NCBI GenBank assembly: GCA_020637555.1
Contig: JACKKF010000004.1
Location: 62,001-126,000, forward strand
Reading direction: 5' to 3'
Source of the DNA: Rhodobacter sp.
GTDB lineage: Bacteria > Pseudomonadota > Alphaproteobacteria > Rhodobacterales > Rhodobacteraceae
DNA: 64,000 bases
Both the position numbers and the translations under genes were made by a program. Within the stretch, counting starts at the first letter, position 1; each line of letters begins with the position of its first letter. Shown one piece after another: positions 35,286 through 44,413 of the stretch. The notes below the pieces were generated by a model. The model was not told where the DNA came from. It did no database searches and saw only the letters and a list, made by a program, of their open reading frames with translations.

Positions 35286-36461
35286 ATGGACGATATCGTC
35301 ATCCTCAGTGGCGCCCGCACCGCCATCGGCACCTTTGGCGGCAGCCTGGCCGGCATCCCGGTTTCGGAAACCGCGACCCATGTGACCAAGGCCGCGCTGG
35401 AGCGCGCCGGTGTTTCGGCCGACCAGATCGGCACGGTCGTCTTCGGGCATGTGATCAACACCGAACCCCGCGATGCCTATCTGTCGCGCGTGGCCGCGAT
35501 CCAGGCGGGCATTCCGAACACCGTGCCGGCGATGAACGTGAACCGGCTGTGTGGCTCGGGCGCGCAGGCGATCGTGTCCGCCGTGCAGGCGCTGGCGCTG
35601 AACGATGCGCAGTTTGCCGTCGCCGGCGGGGCGGAATCGATGAGCCGCGCCCCCTATATCCTGCCCGCCGCCCGCTGGGGGCAGAAGATGGGCGATGTCG
35701 GGGCCCAGGACATGATGCTGGGCGCGCTGACCTGCCCGTTCGGCACCGGGCACATGGGTGTCACGGCGGAAAACGTCGCGCGCGAGCATGGCGTCACCCG
35801 CGAGGCCCAGGACGCCTTTGCCATGGAAAGCCAGGTGCGCGCCGCGCGGGCCATCGCCGAGGGCCGGTTCAAGGACCAGATCGCGCCGATCATGATCAAG
35901 TCGCGCAAGGGCGAGGTTGCCTTTGACACCGACGAGCACCCCAAGGCAACCAGCCTCGAGGCGCTGGCAGGTCTGCGCCCGGCCTTTGAAAAGGCGGGCA
36001 CGGTGACGGCGGGCAATGCCTCGGGGATCAACGACGGTGCGGCGGCCATCGTGCTGGCGCGCGCCGATGCGGCCGCGGCCGCCGGTCTGACGCCCCGGGC
36101 CCGCGTGGTGGGGTATGCGGTGGCCGGCGTCCGGCCCGAGGTGATGGGCATCGGCCCGATCCCCGCGGTCGAGGCCCTGCTGGCCCGCACCGGGCTGTCG
36201 GTGTCCGACTTTGACGTGATCGAATCGAACGAGGCCTTCGCGGCCCAGGCTCTCGCCGTGAACGCGGGCCTGGGGCTGGATCCGGCCCGGGTCAACCCCA
36301 ACGGCGGTGCCATCGCACTGGGTCATCCGGTCGGCGCAACCGGCGCCATCGTCACGGTCAAGGCGATGTATGAACTCGAACGCATCGGCGGCCGCTATGC
36401 CCTGATCACCATGTGCATCGGCGGCGGGCAGGGGATCGCGCTGGCGATCGAACGTCTCTGA
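35286..36461 (+). CDS. acetyl-CoA acetyltransferase (thiolase)
   Basis: A 391-residue biosynthetic-type thiolase condensing two acetyl-CoA to acetoacetyl-CoA, or a close paralogue. The nucleophilic Cys is in NVNRLCGSGAQAIVSA, and the C-terminal pair in ALGHPVGATGA (His) and ITMCIGGGQGIA (Cys). The start at 35286 (MDDIVILSGARTAIGTFGG) fits the family. There is no phaB or phaC neighbour, so a PHB-specific role is not supported. It ends with a clear intrinsic terminator. Confidence 0.93.
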   Translation: MDDIVILSGARTAIGTFGGSLAGIPVSETATHVTKAALERAGVSADQIGTVVFGHVINTEPRDAYLSRVAAIQAGIPNTVPAMNVNRLCGSGAQAIVSAVQALALNDAQFAVAGGAESMSRAPYILPAARWGQKMGDVGAQDMMLGALTCPFGTGHMGVTAENVAREHGVTREAQDAFAMESQVRAARAIAEGRFKDQIAPIMIKSRKGEVAFDTDEHPKATSLEALAGLRPAFEKAGTVTAGNASGINDGAAAIVLARADAAAAAGLTPRARVVGYAVAGVRPEVMGIGPIPAVEALLARTGLSVSDFDVIESNEAFAAQALAVNAGLGLDPARVNPNGGAIALGHPVGATGAIVTVKAMYELERIGGRYALITMCIGGGQGIALAIERL

Positions 36462-36515
36462 CGAAAAAACCTGCGGACATTAAGCAGGTCTTCACCCCTG
36501 ACGGGTTTCTTGGAG

Positions 36516-36541
36516 GGACCGGCCATTGCGCCGGTCCTTTT
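36516..36541 (+). terminator. intrinsic terminator after the thiolase
   Basis: GGACCGGC (36516-36523), a 6-base loop and GCCGGTCC (36530-36537), followed by TTTT. It argues against an upstream TTG start at 36510 for the following kinase. Confidence 0.85.
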
Positions 36542-36566
36542 CCATTTTCCCAGGTTGCGGGACCCG

Positions 36567-38786
36567 ATGACGCTGTTCGACAAGCTCACGCAAGAACGCC
36601 GCGCGCGCCTGACCGCCGAACAGCGGCTGGACTACCGCACGCGCGAGCTGGACACGGCCCTGGCCCAACTGGACGCCGCCCGGCGCGAGCTGCAGACCCT
36701 GCGCAGGCAGGGCCGGTCCTCGGCGCTGGAGGATGCGCAACGCGCGGCCGAGGTCCGGATGCTGCAAGACCGCGTGCGCGAAGAAGCCGAAAACGCGCAG
36801 CGCACGGCGGTCATGGCCGAACGGCGCCTGTGGGATTCGATCAACACCATCCGCGACGGGTTCGCCGTGTTCAACCGCAACCAGGACCTGGTCATCGCCA
36901 ATCAGGCCTATCTGGGCGTGTTCTCGGGCTTTTCCGAGGTGCAGCCCGGCATCCCCTATCGCCGCCTGGTGGAAATCCTGGCCTATGAGGGCCGCGTCAC
37001 GCTGGACGGCATCAGCGCCGAGGACTGGATCGCCATGATGCTGGCGCGCTGGGACGGAGACAAGATCGACCCGATCACGCTGACCTTCAGCCGGGGCGAT
37101 ACGGCGCGCATCCACGACCGGCGCGCGCGCGGCGGCGATATCGTCAGCCTGGTGCGCGACATCACCGAGGCCCAGCGCCACGCGACCGAGCTCGAGGAAG
37201 CGCGCGCCCGCGCCGAGGCCGCCAATCGCGCGAAATCCGCGTTCCTTGCGAACATGAGCCATGAGATCCGCACCCCCATGAACGGGGTCGTCGGCATGGC
37301 GGACCTGCTGTCGGACACGGATCTGTCGGATGAGCAACGGCTCTATGCCGACACGATCCGCTCCTCGGGCGAGGCGCTGTTGAACATCATCAACGATGTG
37401 CTCGATTTCTCGAAGATCGAGGCCGACAAGCTGACCCTGCATCCCGAACCCTTCGACCTGGAACGCTGCATCCACGAGGTGCTGATCCTGCTGCAGGCCG
37501 GGGCGCGCAACCGCTCCATCGATCTGCTGATGGATTACGATCTGTTCCTGCCGACGCGGTTCATGGCCGACCCCGGCCGCATGCGCCAGGTGATGACCAA
37601 TCTCATCGGCAATGCGGTCAAGTTCACGCAGGCCGGTCATGTGCTGACCCGCGTCGTCGGTGTCGAAACCGACGATGGCCGCCACCAGCTGAACGTCACG
37701 GTCGAGGATACGGGCATCGGCATCGCGCCGGAAAATATCGATCGCATCTTTGGCGAGTTCGCGCAAGTCGACGATCAGGCCACGCGCAAGTTCGAGGGCA
37801 CCGGCCTGGGACTGGCGATCACCCGGCGCCTGATCGAACTGATGGGCGGTCAGATCTGGGTGGAAAGCGACCTGGGCAAGGGGTCGTGCTTTGGCTTTTC
37901 GCTGACCCTGCCCCGCGCCGAGGACAGCGAACCGCTGACGCCGCAGCCCATTCGCCTGCAGCGCGTTCTGGTGGCGGACGATCAACTGATCAACCGCACC
38001 ATCCTGGACCGCCAGCTGGTCGCGCAGGGGCTGGCGGTGACGCTTTGCGCCTCGGGGGGCGAGGCGTTCGAAACCCTGGCCAGCCACCCCGCGGGATATT
38101 TCGACCTGCTTCTGACGGATCACGACATGCCGGGTATGGACGGGCTGGAACTGACGGCGAAACTGCGGGCATCGGGTCACAGGCTGCCGATCATTCTGCT
38201 CAGCTCGGCGCCCACGGTGCTGCGCGATCACCCGGCGACGGCCGAACTGCGCGCCATCCTGCAAAAGCCCCTGCTGCGGCATGATTTGGTCCGGCAGTTG
38301 CAGATCCTGTCCAATCCCCAGGCCGAGCCCCCGGCGCGCCTGTTGCGCCCGGCGGCCGCGGCGCAGGCGGCGTCGGGGCGTCGGATGCGGATTCTCACCG
38401 CCGAGGACAACCGCACCAACCGTCTGGTGTTTTCCAAGATGGTTGCAAACCTGGCCGTCGATGTCCGCTATGCCGAGGACGGGGGCCAGGCGGTCGAGGG
38501 GTTTCGCGCGATGCGCCCGGACCTGATTTTCATGGATATCTCGATGCCGGGCATGGACGGACGTTCGGCCACGCGGGCGATCCGCCAGCTTCCGGGCGGG
38601 GCACAGGTGCCGATCATCGCGTTGACCGCGCATGCGATGGCCGGCGATCAGGACGAAATCCTGGCGGCCGGCATGGATCATGTGCTGACCAAGCCCCTGA
38701 AAAAGCCCCTGCTGCTGGACATGATCACGCGCTACCGCCCCGACGATGCCCGCCCGATCGAGGCGACCCTCGACGACACCGGATGA
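36567..38786 (+). CDS. hybrid histidine kinase with two receiver domains
   Basis: A 739-residue cytoplasmic sensor kinase without membrane helices. Order: an N-terminal coiled coil (about 1-85, rich in R/E/L/Q), a PAS-like domain (about 90-200, LWDSINTIRDGFAVFNRNQD), HisKA with phospho-acceptor His232 in SHEIRTPMNG, HATPase_c (about 345-450: NLIGNAVKFT, DTGIGI, GTGLGLAI), and two receivers with phospho-acceptors at about Asp518 (LLTDHDMPGMDG) and Asp657 (FMDISMPGMDG). Each receiver keeps its Lys. There is no Hpt domain and no adjacent response regulator. The start is after the thiolase terminator. The stimulus is unknown. Confidence 0.92.
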   Translation: MTLFDKLTQERRARLTAEQRLDYRTRELDTALAQLDAARRELQTLRRQGRSSALEDAQRAAEVRMLQDRVREEAENAQRTAVMAERRLWDSINTIRDGFAVFNRNQDLVIANQAYLGVFSGFSEVQPGIPYRRLVEILAYEGRVTLDGISAEDWIAMMLARWDGDKIDPITLTFSRGDTARIHDRRARGGDIVSLVRDITEAQRHATELEEARARAEAANRAKSAFLANMSHEIRTPMNGVVGMADLLSDTDLSDEQRLYADTIRSSGEALLNIINDVLDFSKIEADKLTLHPEPFDLERCIHEVLILLQAGARNRSIDLLMDYDLFLPTRFMADPGRMRQVMTNLIGNAVKFTQAGHVLTRVVGVETDDGRHQLNVTVEDTGIGIAPENIDRIFGEFAQVDDQATRKFEGTGLGLAITRRLIELMGGQIWVESDLGKGSCFGFSLTLPRAEDSEPLTPQPIRLQRVLVADDQLINRTILDRQLVAQGLAVTLCASGGEAFETLASHPAGYFDLLLTDHDMPGMDGLELTAKLRASGHRLPIILLSSAPTVLRDHPATAELRAILQKPLLRHDLVRQLQILSNPQAEPPARLLRPAAAAQAASGRRMRILTAEDNRTNRLVFSKMVANLAVDVRYAEDGGQAVEGFRAMRPDLIFMDISMPGMDGRSATRAIRQLPGGAQVPIIALTAHAMAGDQDEILAAGMDHVLTKPLKKPLLLDMITRYRPDDARPIEATLDDTG

Positions 38787-38865
38787 GTCGGGCTCTGGGG
38801 TTGCGCGCAGCCTGTGCAGGCCTTACCTGAGGGGACGAACCGGCCCGGACACAGATGGAGAGACC

Positions 38866-39153
38866 ATGCTGTCGCTGCTCACGATCATTCTGATGATCCT
38901 CAAGGTGATCTGGTATATCGTCATTGCCCATGTGATCATGAGCTGGCTGATCAATTTCCAGGTCCTGAACCTGCGGCAGCCGCTGGTTGCGCAGATCTGG
39001 GACGGTCTGAACCGCATCCTCAACCCGATCTACAGCCGCATTCGCCGCTTTCTGCCCGACATGGGCGGGCTGGACCTGTCGCCGATGATCGTGCTGCTGG
39101 GGATTTACGCCATCCAGATCGTCATCGCGAACAACATGCCTGCCTTCTACTGA
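38866..39153 (+). CDS. yggT: YggT family membrane protein
   Basis: A 95-residue protein with two membrane segments (about 2-25 and 72-90) around the conserved LVAQIWDGLNRILNPIYSRIRRFLP region. YggT/CcmB3-type proteins are linked to osmotic tolerance and membrane organisation in various organisms; the role here is unproven. GGAGAG precedes the ATG. It is followed after 3 bases by recQ. Confidence 0.88.
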   Translation: MLSLLTIILMILKVIWYIVIAHVIMSWLINFQVLNLRQPLVAQIWDGLNRILNPIYSRIRRFLPDMGGLDLSPMIVLLGIYAIQIVIANNMPAFY

Positions 39154-39156
39154 ACC

Positions 39157-41217
39157 GTGGAGGCCCAGGCGCCAGACCGGACCTTGGACCTGCTGGCGCG
39201 GGTCTTTGGTTTTTCCGCCTTTCGCCCCGGCCAGGCCGAGATCGTTGCGGCGGTGACGCAGGGTCGCGACGTGCTGGCCATCATGCCGACGGGCGGCGGG
39301 AAATCCCTGTGCTATCAATTACCTGCCCTGGCGCGCGACGGATTGACCGTGGTCATCTCGCCGTTGATCGCGCTGATGCGCGATCAGGTGCGCGCCCTGC
39401 AAGAGGCCGGCGTGGCGGCCGGGGCGCTCACCTCGGGCAATACCGCCGAGGAGAACGAGGAAATCTTCGCGGCGCTCGATGAACACCGGCTCAAGCTGCT
39501 CTACATCGCGCCCGAACGGCTGGCATCCTCGGGCACGACGGCGTTGCTCAGACGGTCGAACTGCACCCTGATCGCCGTGGACGAGGCCCATTGCGTCAGC
39601 CAGTGGGGGCATGACTTCCGGCCCGACTATCTGCGCATCGGCGATCTCAGGCAGGCGCTGGGCGTGCCGCTTGCGGCCTTTACCGCGACCGCCGATGCCG
39701 CGACCCGTGACGAGATTGCCCGCCGGCTGTTCGAATGCGCCGAGCCCGAGGTTTTCCTGCGCGGTTTCGACCGGCCGAACATCCGTTTGGCCTTTGCGGC
39801 AAAGGACAACCCGCGCAAGCAGATCCTGACCTATGCCGCCGCGCGCAAGGGGCAGGCCGGGATCGTCTATTGCGCGACCCGTGCCCGAACCGAAACCCTG
39901 GCGCGCGCGCTGGACGAGGCCGGGCACAGCGCGCGCGCCTATCACGGCGGGCTGGAGGATTGGGAACGTCGCGCCGTCGAGGACGCCTTCAAGACCGAGG
40001 ACGGGCTGATCGTCTGCGCGACCGTCGCCTTCGGCATGGGCGTGGACAAGCCCGATGTCCGCTGGGTTGCCCATGCCGATCTGCCCAAGTCGATCGAGGC
40101 CTACTATCAGGAAATCGGTCGCGCCGGGCGTGATGGCCTGCCTGCCGACACGCTCACGCTTTACGGGGCCGACGACATTCGCCTGCGCCGCGCGCAGATC
40201 GACGAATCCAACGCCCCGGCGGACCGGCGCGAAGCGGATCACGCCCGGCTGAACACCCTGCTGGGTCTGGCCGAGGCGACGGGGTGCCGCCGGCGGATGC
40301 TGCTGGCCTATTTCGGCGAAGTCAGCGAACCGTGTGGCAATTGCGATCTGTGCGAGACCCCGGTCAAGACCTTCGATGCGACCGAAGCGGTGCGCAAGGC
40401 GCTGTCCGCGATGCTGCGCACCGGCGAAAATTTCGGCACGCAGCATCTGATCGATATCCTGCTGGGCAACCTGACGGACAAGATCAAGGCCCGCGGGCAC
40501 GACCAGTTGCCGACCTTTGGTGTGGGGACCGACCTGCCGCGGGCGGGGTGGCAGGCGGTGTTCCGGCAGATGATGGGGCGCGATCTGGTGCGCCCGGATG
40601 CCGAACGCCATGGTGCCTTGCGGATGACCGAAGCCGCGCGCCCGGTGCTGCGCGGGGAAAGCGGTCTGACCTTTCGCGCCGACACGGTGCAGCGCGCGGC
40701 GACCCGGGCCGAACCGCGTGCCCTGGTTTCCGACGAGGATGCGCCGCTGCTCAGCGCGCTGAAGGCCTTGCGCCGGGCGCTGGCCGATGCGGCGAATGTG
40801 CCGCCCTATGTCATATTCAACGACCGCTCGCTGATCGAGATGGCGGAAACGCGGCCGCAGACCCTGGATGCGTTCGCGCGGATCTCGGGTGTCGGCGCGA
40901 CCAAGCTGGAGCGTTACGGCCCCCGCTTTCTTGAGGTGATTACCGGCGCGCCGCCCCAGGCTCCGCACCCCGCCCGGCGCAAGTTGGCGGGAACCCAGGC
41001 TGGAACGCTTTATGACCGGCTCGAGGCCGCGCAGCGCGATCTTGCCCGGGGCGAGGATGGCACGGGCAAGCCGATGTCGTGCACCCACACCACCCTGCGC
41101 GCCATCGCCGAGCGCCGGCCCGCGACACGGGCCGAGCTGGAGCGCATCCCCGGCATGGGCCCGGCCAAGGCCGAGCGGTTCTGCGATGCCTTTCTGGCCA
41201 TCCTGGCCGAGGTCTAG
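39157..41217 (+). CDS. recQ: ATP-dependent DNA helicase RecQ
   Basis: A 686-residue 3'-5' superfamily 2 helicase in recombinational repair. Walker A is MPTGGGKSLCYQ, Walker B is VDEAHCVSQWGHD, and motif VI includes YYQEIGRAGRDG. The RQC zinc site is seen in GCRRRMLLAYFGE-CGNCDLCE. There are two C-terminal HRDC-like units (about 525-595 and 615-685) rather than the single one of E. coli. It starts at a GTG three bases after yggT. Its stop overlaps the convergent hemolysin III gene by 3 to 4 bases. Confidence 0.96.
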   Translation: MEAQAPDRTLDLLARVFGFSAFRPGQAEIVAAVTQGRDVLAIMPTGGGKSLCYQLPALARDGLTVVISPLIALMRDQVRALQEAGVAAGALTSGNTAEENEEIFAALDEHRLKLLYIAPERLASSGTTALLRRSNCTLIAVDEAHCVSQWGHDFRPDYLRIGDLRQALGVPLAAFTATADAATRDEIARRLFECAEPEVFLRGFDRPNIRLAFAAKDNPRKQILTYAAARKGQAGIVYCATRARTETLARALDEAGHSARAYHGGLEDWERRAVEDAFKTEDGLIVCATVAFGMGVDKPDVRWVAHADLPKSIEAYYQEIGRAGRDGLPADTLTLYGADDIRLRRAQIDESNAPADRREADHARLNTLLGLAEATGCRRRMLLAYFGEVSEPCGNCDLCETPVKTFDATEAVRKALSAMLRTGENFGTQHLIDILLGNLTDKIKARGHDQLPTFGVGTDLPRAGWQAVFRQMMGRDLVRPDAERHGALRMTEAARPVLRGESGLTFRADTVQRAATRAEPRALVSDEDAPLLSALKALRRALADAANVPPYVIFNDRSLIEMAETRPQTLDAFARISGVGATKLERYGPRFLEVITGAPPQAPHPARRKLAGTQAGTLYDRLEAAQRDLARGEDGTGKPMSCTHTTLRAIAERRPATRAELERIPGMGPAKAERFCDAFLAILAEV

Positions 41218-41888
41218 GCCAGCGCGCCCTCGGGTCCCAGCAGCACGAAGACCAGCACCGCAGCGTAGAACACGAAACTGGCCGTCAGAACAAAGACGTG
41301 CCAGATCGTGTAATGGAACGGAAGCCGGCGCCACAGGTAGAACACCACCCCCAGCGAATAGAGGGCGCCGCCGGTGATCATCAGCACCAGCACCGCCGTG
41401 GGCAGGCTGGCGAACATCGGTCCACCCGCGACCAGACCGGCCCAGCCCATGCCCAGATACAGCGCCAGCGCGACCCATTTGAAGCGTTCAGGCGAGATGA
41501 CCTTCAACACGATGCCGGCGGTTGCCGCGCCCCAGATTCCGGCGGTCAGCGCAACCCCGTGACCCGACAGCAGGGTAAAGGGCGTATAGGTGCCGGCGAT
41601 TTTCAGATAGATCGCCGCATGGTCCAACCGCCTCAGCAGCCATTCCCGGGCGGTCCCCCACCCTGAGGTTTCGCCGATGTTGTAGAGCGCCGAGCACAGG
41701 ATCATCGCGAACAGCGCGCCGCCATAGATCGACACGCCCGTGACCGAGGCCGCATCGCCGCGAAACAGCGCGGTCAGGACGATCAGCACCGGCACGGCCA
41801 TCAGCACCAGCGAGAGGCCGGTCACATGGACCACCGCGTCCGAGATCTGCTCGGCCCGGGAATAAACGGTTCGCATGGCGCCGGTCAT
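41214..41888 (-). CDS. trhA: hemolysin III / PAQR-like membrane protein
   Basis: A 224-residue seven-helix protein of the TrhA/HlyIII family. Landmarks are the early DAVVHVTG, the central LYNIGETSGWGTAREWLLRRLDHAAIYLKIAGTYTP-type region containing SxxxH and Asp-His, and the C-terminal FHYTIWHVFVLTAS with a conserved His. Members modulate membrane energetics; the hemolysin name is historical. The ATG at 41888 follows GGAGAC. Confidence 0.88.
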   Translation of the reverse strand: MTGAMRTVYSRAEQISDAVVHVTGLSLVLMAVPVLIVLTALFRGDAASVTGVSIYGGALFAMILCSALYNIGETSGWGTAREWLLRRLDHAAIYLKIAGTYTPFTLLSGHGVALTAGIWGAATAGIVLKVISPERFKWVALALYLGMGWAGLVAGGPMFASLPTAVLVLMITGGALYSLGVVFYLWRRLPFHYTIWHVFVLTASFVFYAAVLVFVLLGPEGALA

Positions 41889-42055
41889 GATGTCTCCTTC
41901 GGGGGCAGGATACGCCTGTGCAGGGGATCGGGCAACGGCGACCCGGGGGAAACCTTGCCGCCGATTCCTTGCCATTTCGTCAAGGGTGACGTGGCGCGCG
42001 GGTTGACCTCGGCGGGCTCAGGGGCCACCACCCTCGGGCAGGATAGGGGCCACGC

Positions 42056-42589
42056 ATGTATCCATTGGTTCGACTCGTCAAGGAAACGCTGAAATTCCGG
42101 GGCCGCCCGTTGGCCCTGCTGGACACCCATGTGTCGCATCACATGTGCTGGCCCTGGGACCTGGACCCGTGGATGGAATTGAACAACGGGCGCACGCTGA
42201 CGCTTTACGATCTGGGGCGTGTGCCGTTTTCGGTGCGCATCGGCATGACTGCCGCGCTCAGGCGGCAAGGTTGGGGCATGACGGTGGCCGGGTCGAGCGT
42301 GCGCTACCGCCGCCGCATCCGGATGATGCAACGGATCGAGATGCGCACGCGGGTGATCGGCTGGGATGCGCGGTTCTTCTACATCGAACAATCCATCTGG
42401 CGCGAGGGCGAGGCGTTGAACAACGTCCTGATCCGCTCTGCCGTCACCGATGCCAAGGGGATCGTCGCACCCGAGCGTCTGGTCGCCGCGATGGGTCACG
42501 AGGGCACCGAAAGCCCGGCTTTGGCCGCGTGGGTGCAGGCCTGGATCGCCGCCGATGCCCAGAGACCCTGGCCGCCCGCGCGGGGGTGA
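42056..42589 (+). CDS. thioesterase family protein (hot-dog fold)
   Basis: A 177-residue single hot-dog domain protein of the acyl-CoA thioesterase/THEM6-like type. The block DPWMELNNGRTLTLYDLGR contains the Asn/Asp region used by 4-hydroxybenzoyl-CoA thioesterase relatives, followed by VAGSSVRYRRRIRMMQRIEM. Its substrate is unknown. It stands alone on the plus strand, 167 bases from the divergent hemolysin III gene. Confidence 0.82.
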   Translation: MYPLVRLVKETLKFRGRPLALLDTHVSHHMCWPWDLDPWMELNNGRTLTLYDLGRVPFSVRIGMTAALRRQGWGMTVAGSSVRYRRRIRMMQRIEMRTRVIGWDARFFYIEQSIWREGEALNNVLIRSAVTDAKGIVAPERLVAAMGHEGTESPALAAWVQAWIAADAQRPWPPARG

Positions 42590-42694
42590 TGCCTGTTTTT
42601 TCAGCACCGGGTATCCGGTGCGGCCAGCACGGTGCCCCCACATCTTCCTTTTGGCCCCGGCCGCTGTAGGCTGACGTCAAAAAGGGAGTCGCCC

Positions 42695-43249
42695 ATGGCG
42701 GGGATCGGTCACAACAACGGCCCGACGATGGAGGCCGGCGCAAGCTGGCGCAAGCACGCCTGGGGAAAGGCGCGCGCGGGCCTGCTGCCCGTTTTGCCGA
42801 TCGAGGTGGTGCGCCTCAGGGTCAGGCGCGCGGCCGAGCTGGGCCTGGACTACCGCACCTATGCATCCATTCGCGCGGCCTCGGGGCATGACGTGATCGC
42901 GTTTCTGTTTTCGACGAACGCATTGCGCCTGCTGCCACCGCACCCGGCGCTGCCGCATGATCGCCGGGCCGCGCTTTCGGCATTGAACGCCGTGGGGCGC
43001 GCCGCGCTGGTGCGCGTGCCGATGGACCCGGCGCGGGTTCTGGCGCTGGCCGGCGGTCTCATCGACAGCGCGCACCAGGCGCCGCGCCCCTTTGCCGGCT
43101 GGGCCGAGGCCCGGCGGCAGATCCTGGCGGCGCTGCCCTGCGCGGCGGACCGGGTGGTGATGGTGGGCGACACGGCCGAGGAACGCGACTGGGCCCAGGC
43201 CGCGCGGCTGGCCTGGTATCTGCCCGCCGACCGCTATTTCGCCGCCTGA
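42695..43249 (+). CDS. conserved hypothetical protein
   Basis: A 184-residue protein starting MAGIGHNNGPTMEAGASWRK that I recognise only as a type seen in Rhodobacteraceae. The GIGHNNGP opening occurs in several unrelated short proteins of this group. There is no signal peptide or membrane helix. The middle (ASGHDVIAFLFSTNALRLLP) and the end (VVMVGDTAEERDWAQAARL) are mixed alpha/beta in character. AAAGGGAG precedes the ATG. Confidence 0.75.
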   Translation: MAGIGHNNGPTMEAGASWRKHAWGKARAGLLPVLPIEVVRLRVRRAAELGLDYRTYASIRAASGHDVIAFLFSTNALRLLPPHPALPHDRRAALSALNAVGRAALVRVPMDPARVLALAGGLIDSAHQAPRPFAGWAEARRQILAALPCAADRVVMVGDTAEERDWAQAARLAWYLPADRYFAA

Positions 43250-43274
43250 TCCGGGGCCGTCGCGTCGCCCCGGA
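43250..43274. terminator. hairpin between convergent genes
   Basis: TCCGGGGC (43250-43257) pairs with GCCCCGGA (43267-43274) in the short gap between the hypothetical gene and trpS. It lacks a T-tract on either side. Confidence 0.4.
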
Positions 43275-43280
43275 ACCCTG

Positions 43281-44327
43281 TCAGCGTGAGCGGATCATGC
43301 CCGCGATTTCGAGCGTCCGCTTCAGGATCGGCTGGGCGATGGCATCGGCGCGGTCGGCGCCCGCGCCCAGGATGCGGTCGATCTCGGCCGGGTCCTGCAT
43401 CAGGTCCTGCATCCGGGTGGTGATCGGTGACAGTTTTTCGACCGCCAGATCCGCCAGGCGGGGCTTGAACACGCCGAAGCCCTGACCCGCGTAATCGCCC
43501 AGAACCTCGGCCTGCGTCATCCCTGCCAGCGCGGCATAGATGTTCACCAGGTTCTTTGCCTCGGGCCGGTCGGCCAGGCCGTCCATGGTCTCGGGCAGGG
43601 GTTCGGCGTCGGTCTTGGCCTTGCGGATCTTCTTGGCGATCGTGTCGGCGTCATCGGTCAGGTTGATGCGCGAGGCGTCCGAAGGGTCCGATTTCGACAT
43701 CTTCCTGGTGCCGTCGCGCAGGCTCATGACCCGGGTTGCAGCGCCTTCGATCACGGGCTCGGTGATCGGGAAGAAATCGACACCGTAGTCGTGGTTGAAC
43801 TTGGTCGCGATGTCGCGGGTCAGCTCCAGATGCTGGCGCTGATCCTCGCCCACGGGCACATGGGTCGCGTGGTAGAGCAGGATGTCCGCCGCCATGAGCG
43901 ACGGATAGGCGAACAGACCCAGCGAGGCCTTTTCCGCATCCTTGCCGGCGGTCTTGTCCTTCCATTGCGTCATGCGGTTCATCCAGCCCATGCGGGCGAC
44001 GCAGTTGAACACCCAGCCCAGTTCGGCATGGGCCGAGACCTGGCTCTGGTTGAACAGGATGGAGCGTTTCCGGGTCGATCCGGCGGCGATGAACCCGGCA
44101 GCGGCCTCGCGCGTCTGGCGGCGCAGCGCGTCGGGATCTTGCCAGACGGTGATCGCGTGCAGATCGACCAGGCAATAGATGGTCTCGATCCCTTCGTCCT
44201 GCTTTTCGACAAAGCGTTTCAGGGCGCCCAGGTAATTGCCCAGCGTCAACCCGCCCGACGGCTGGATGCCCGAGAAGATGCGCGGCTTGAACTTGGCATT
44301 CGGCGTGGTCGCGGGGGTATCGGCCAT
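43281..44327 (-). CDS. trpS: tryptophanyl-tRNA synthetase
   Basis: Class I synthetase charging tRNA-Trp. The 348 residues contain SGIQPSGGLTLGNYLGA, with the TLGN version of the HIGH motif, and the KMSKSDPSD loop. LVDLHAIT and DILLYHATHVPVGEDQRQHLE are typical TrpS segments. The ATG at 44327 after GTGAGGC is chosen over a GTG at 44336. Confidence 0.97.
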   Translation of the reverse strand: MADTPATTPNAKFKPRIFSGIQPSGGLTLGNYLGALKRFVEKQDEGIETIYCLVDLHAITVWQDPDALRRQTREAAAGFIAAGSTRKRSILFNQSQVSAHAELGWVFNCVARMGWMNRMTQWKDKTAGKDAEKASLGLFAYPSLMAADILLYHATHVPVGEDQRQHLELTRDIATKFNHDYGVDFFPITEPVIEGAATRVMSLRDGTRKMSKSDPSDASRINLTDDADTIAKKIRKAKTDAEPLPETMDGLADRPEAKNLVNIYAALAGMTQAEVLGDYAGQGFGVFKPRLADLAVEKLSPITTRMQDLMQDPAEIDRILGAGADRADAIAQPILKRTLEIAGMIRSR

Positions 44328-44413
44328 CTGCCTCACTCCATGGTGGAAAATCCGGTTCCGTTCGCTTATCGCTGGCAGGCCGGGGCGTCAACCGAACCCC
44401 AGCGGAGGAACCG

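Noticed and set aside
35286..36461. PHB synthesis cluster around the thiolase
   Set aside because: No acetoacetyl-CoA reductase or PHB synthase gene is nearby.
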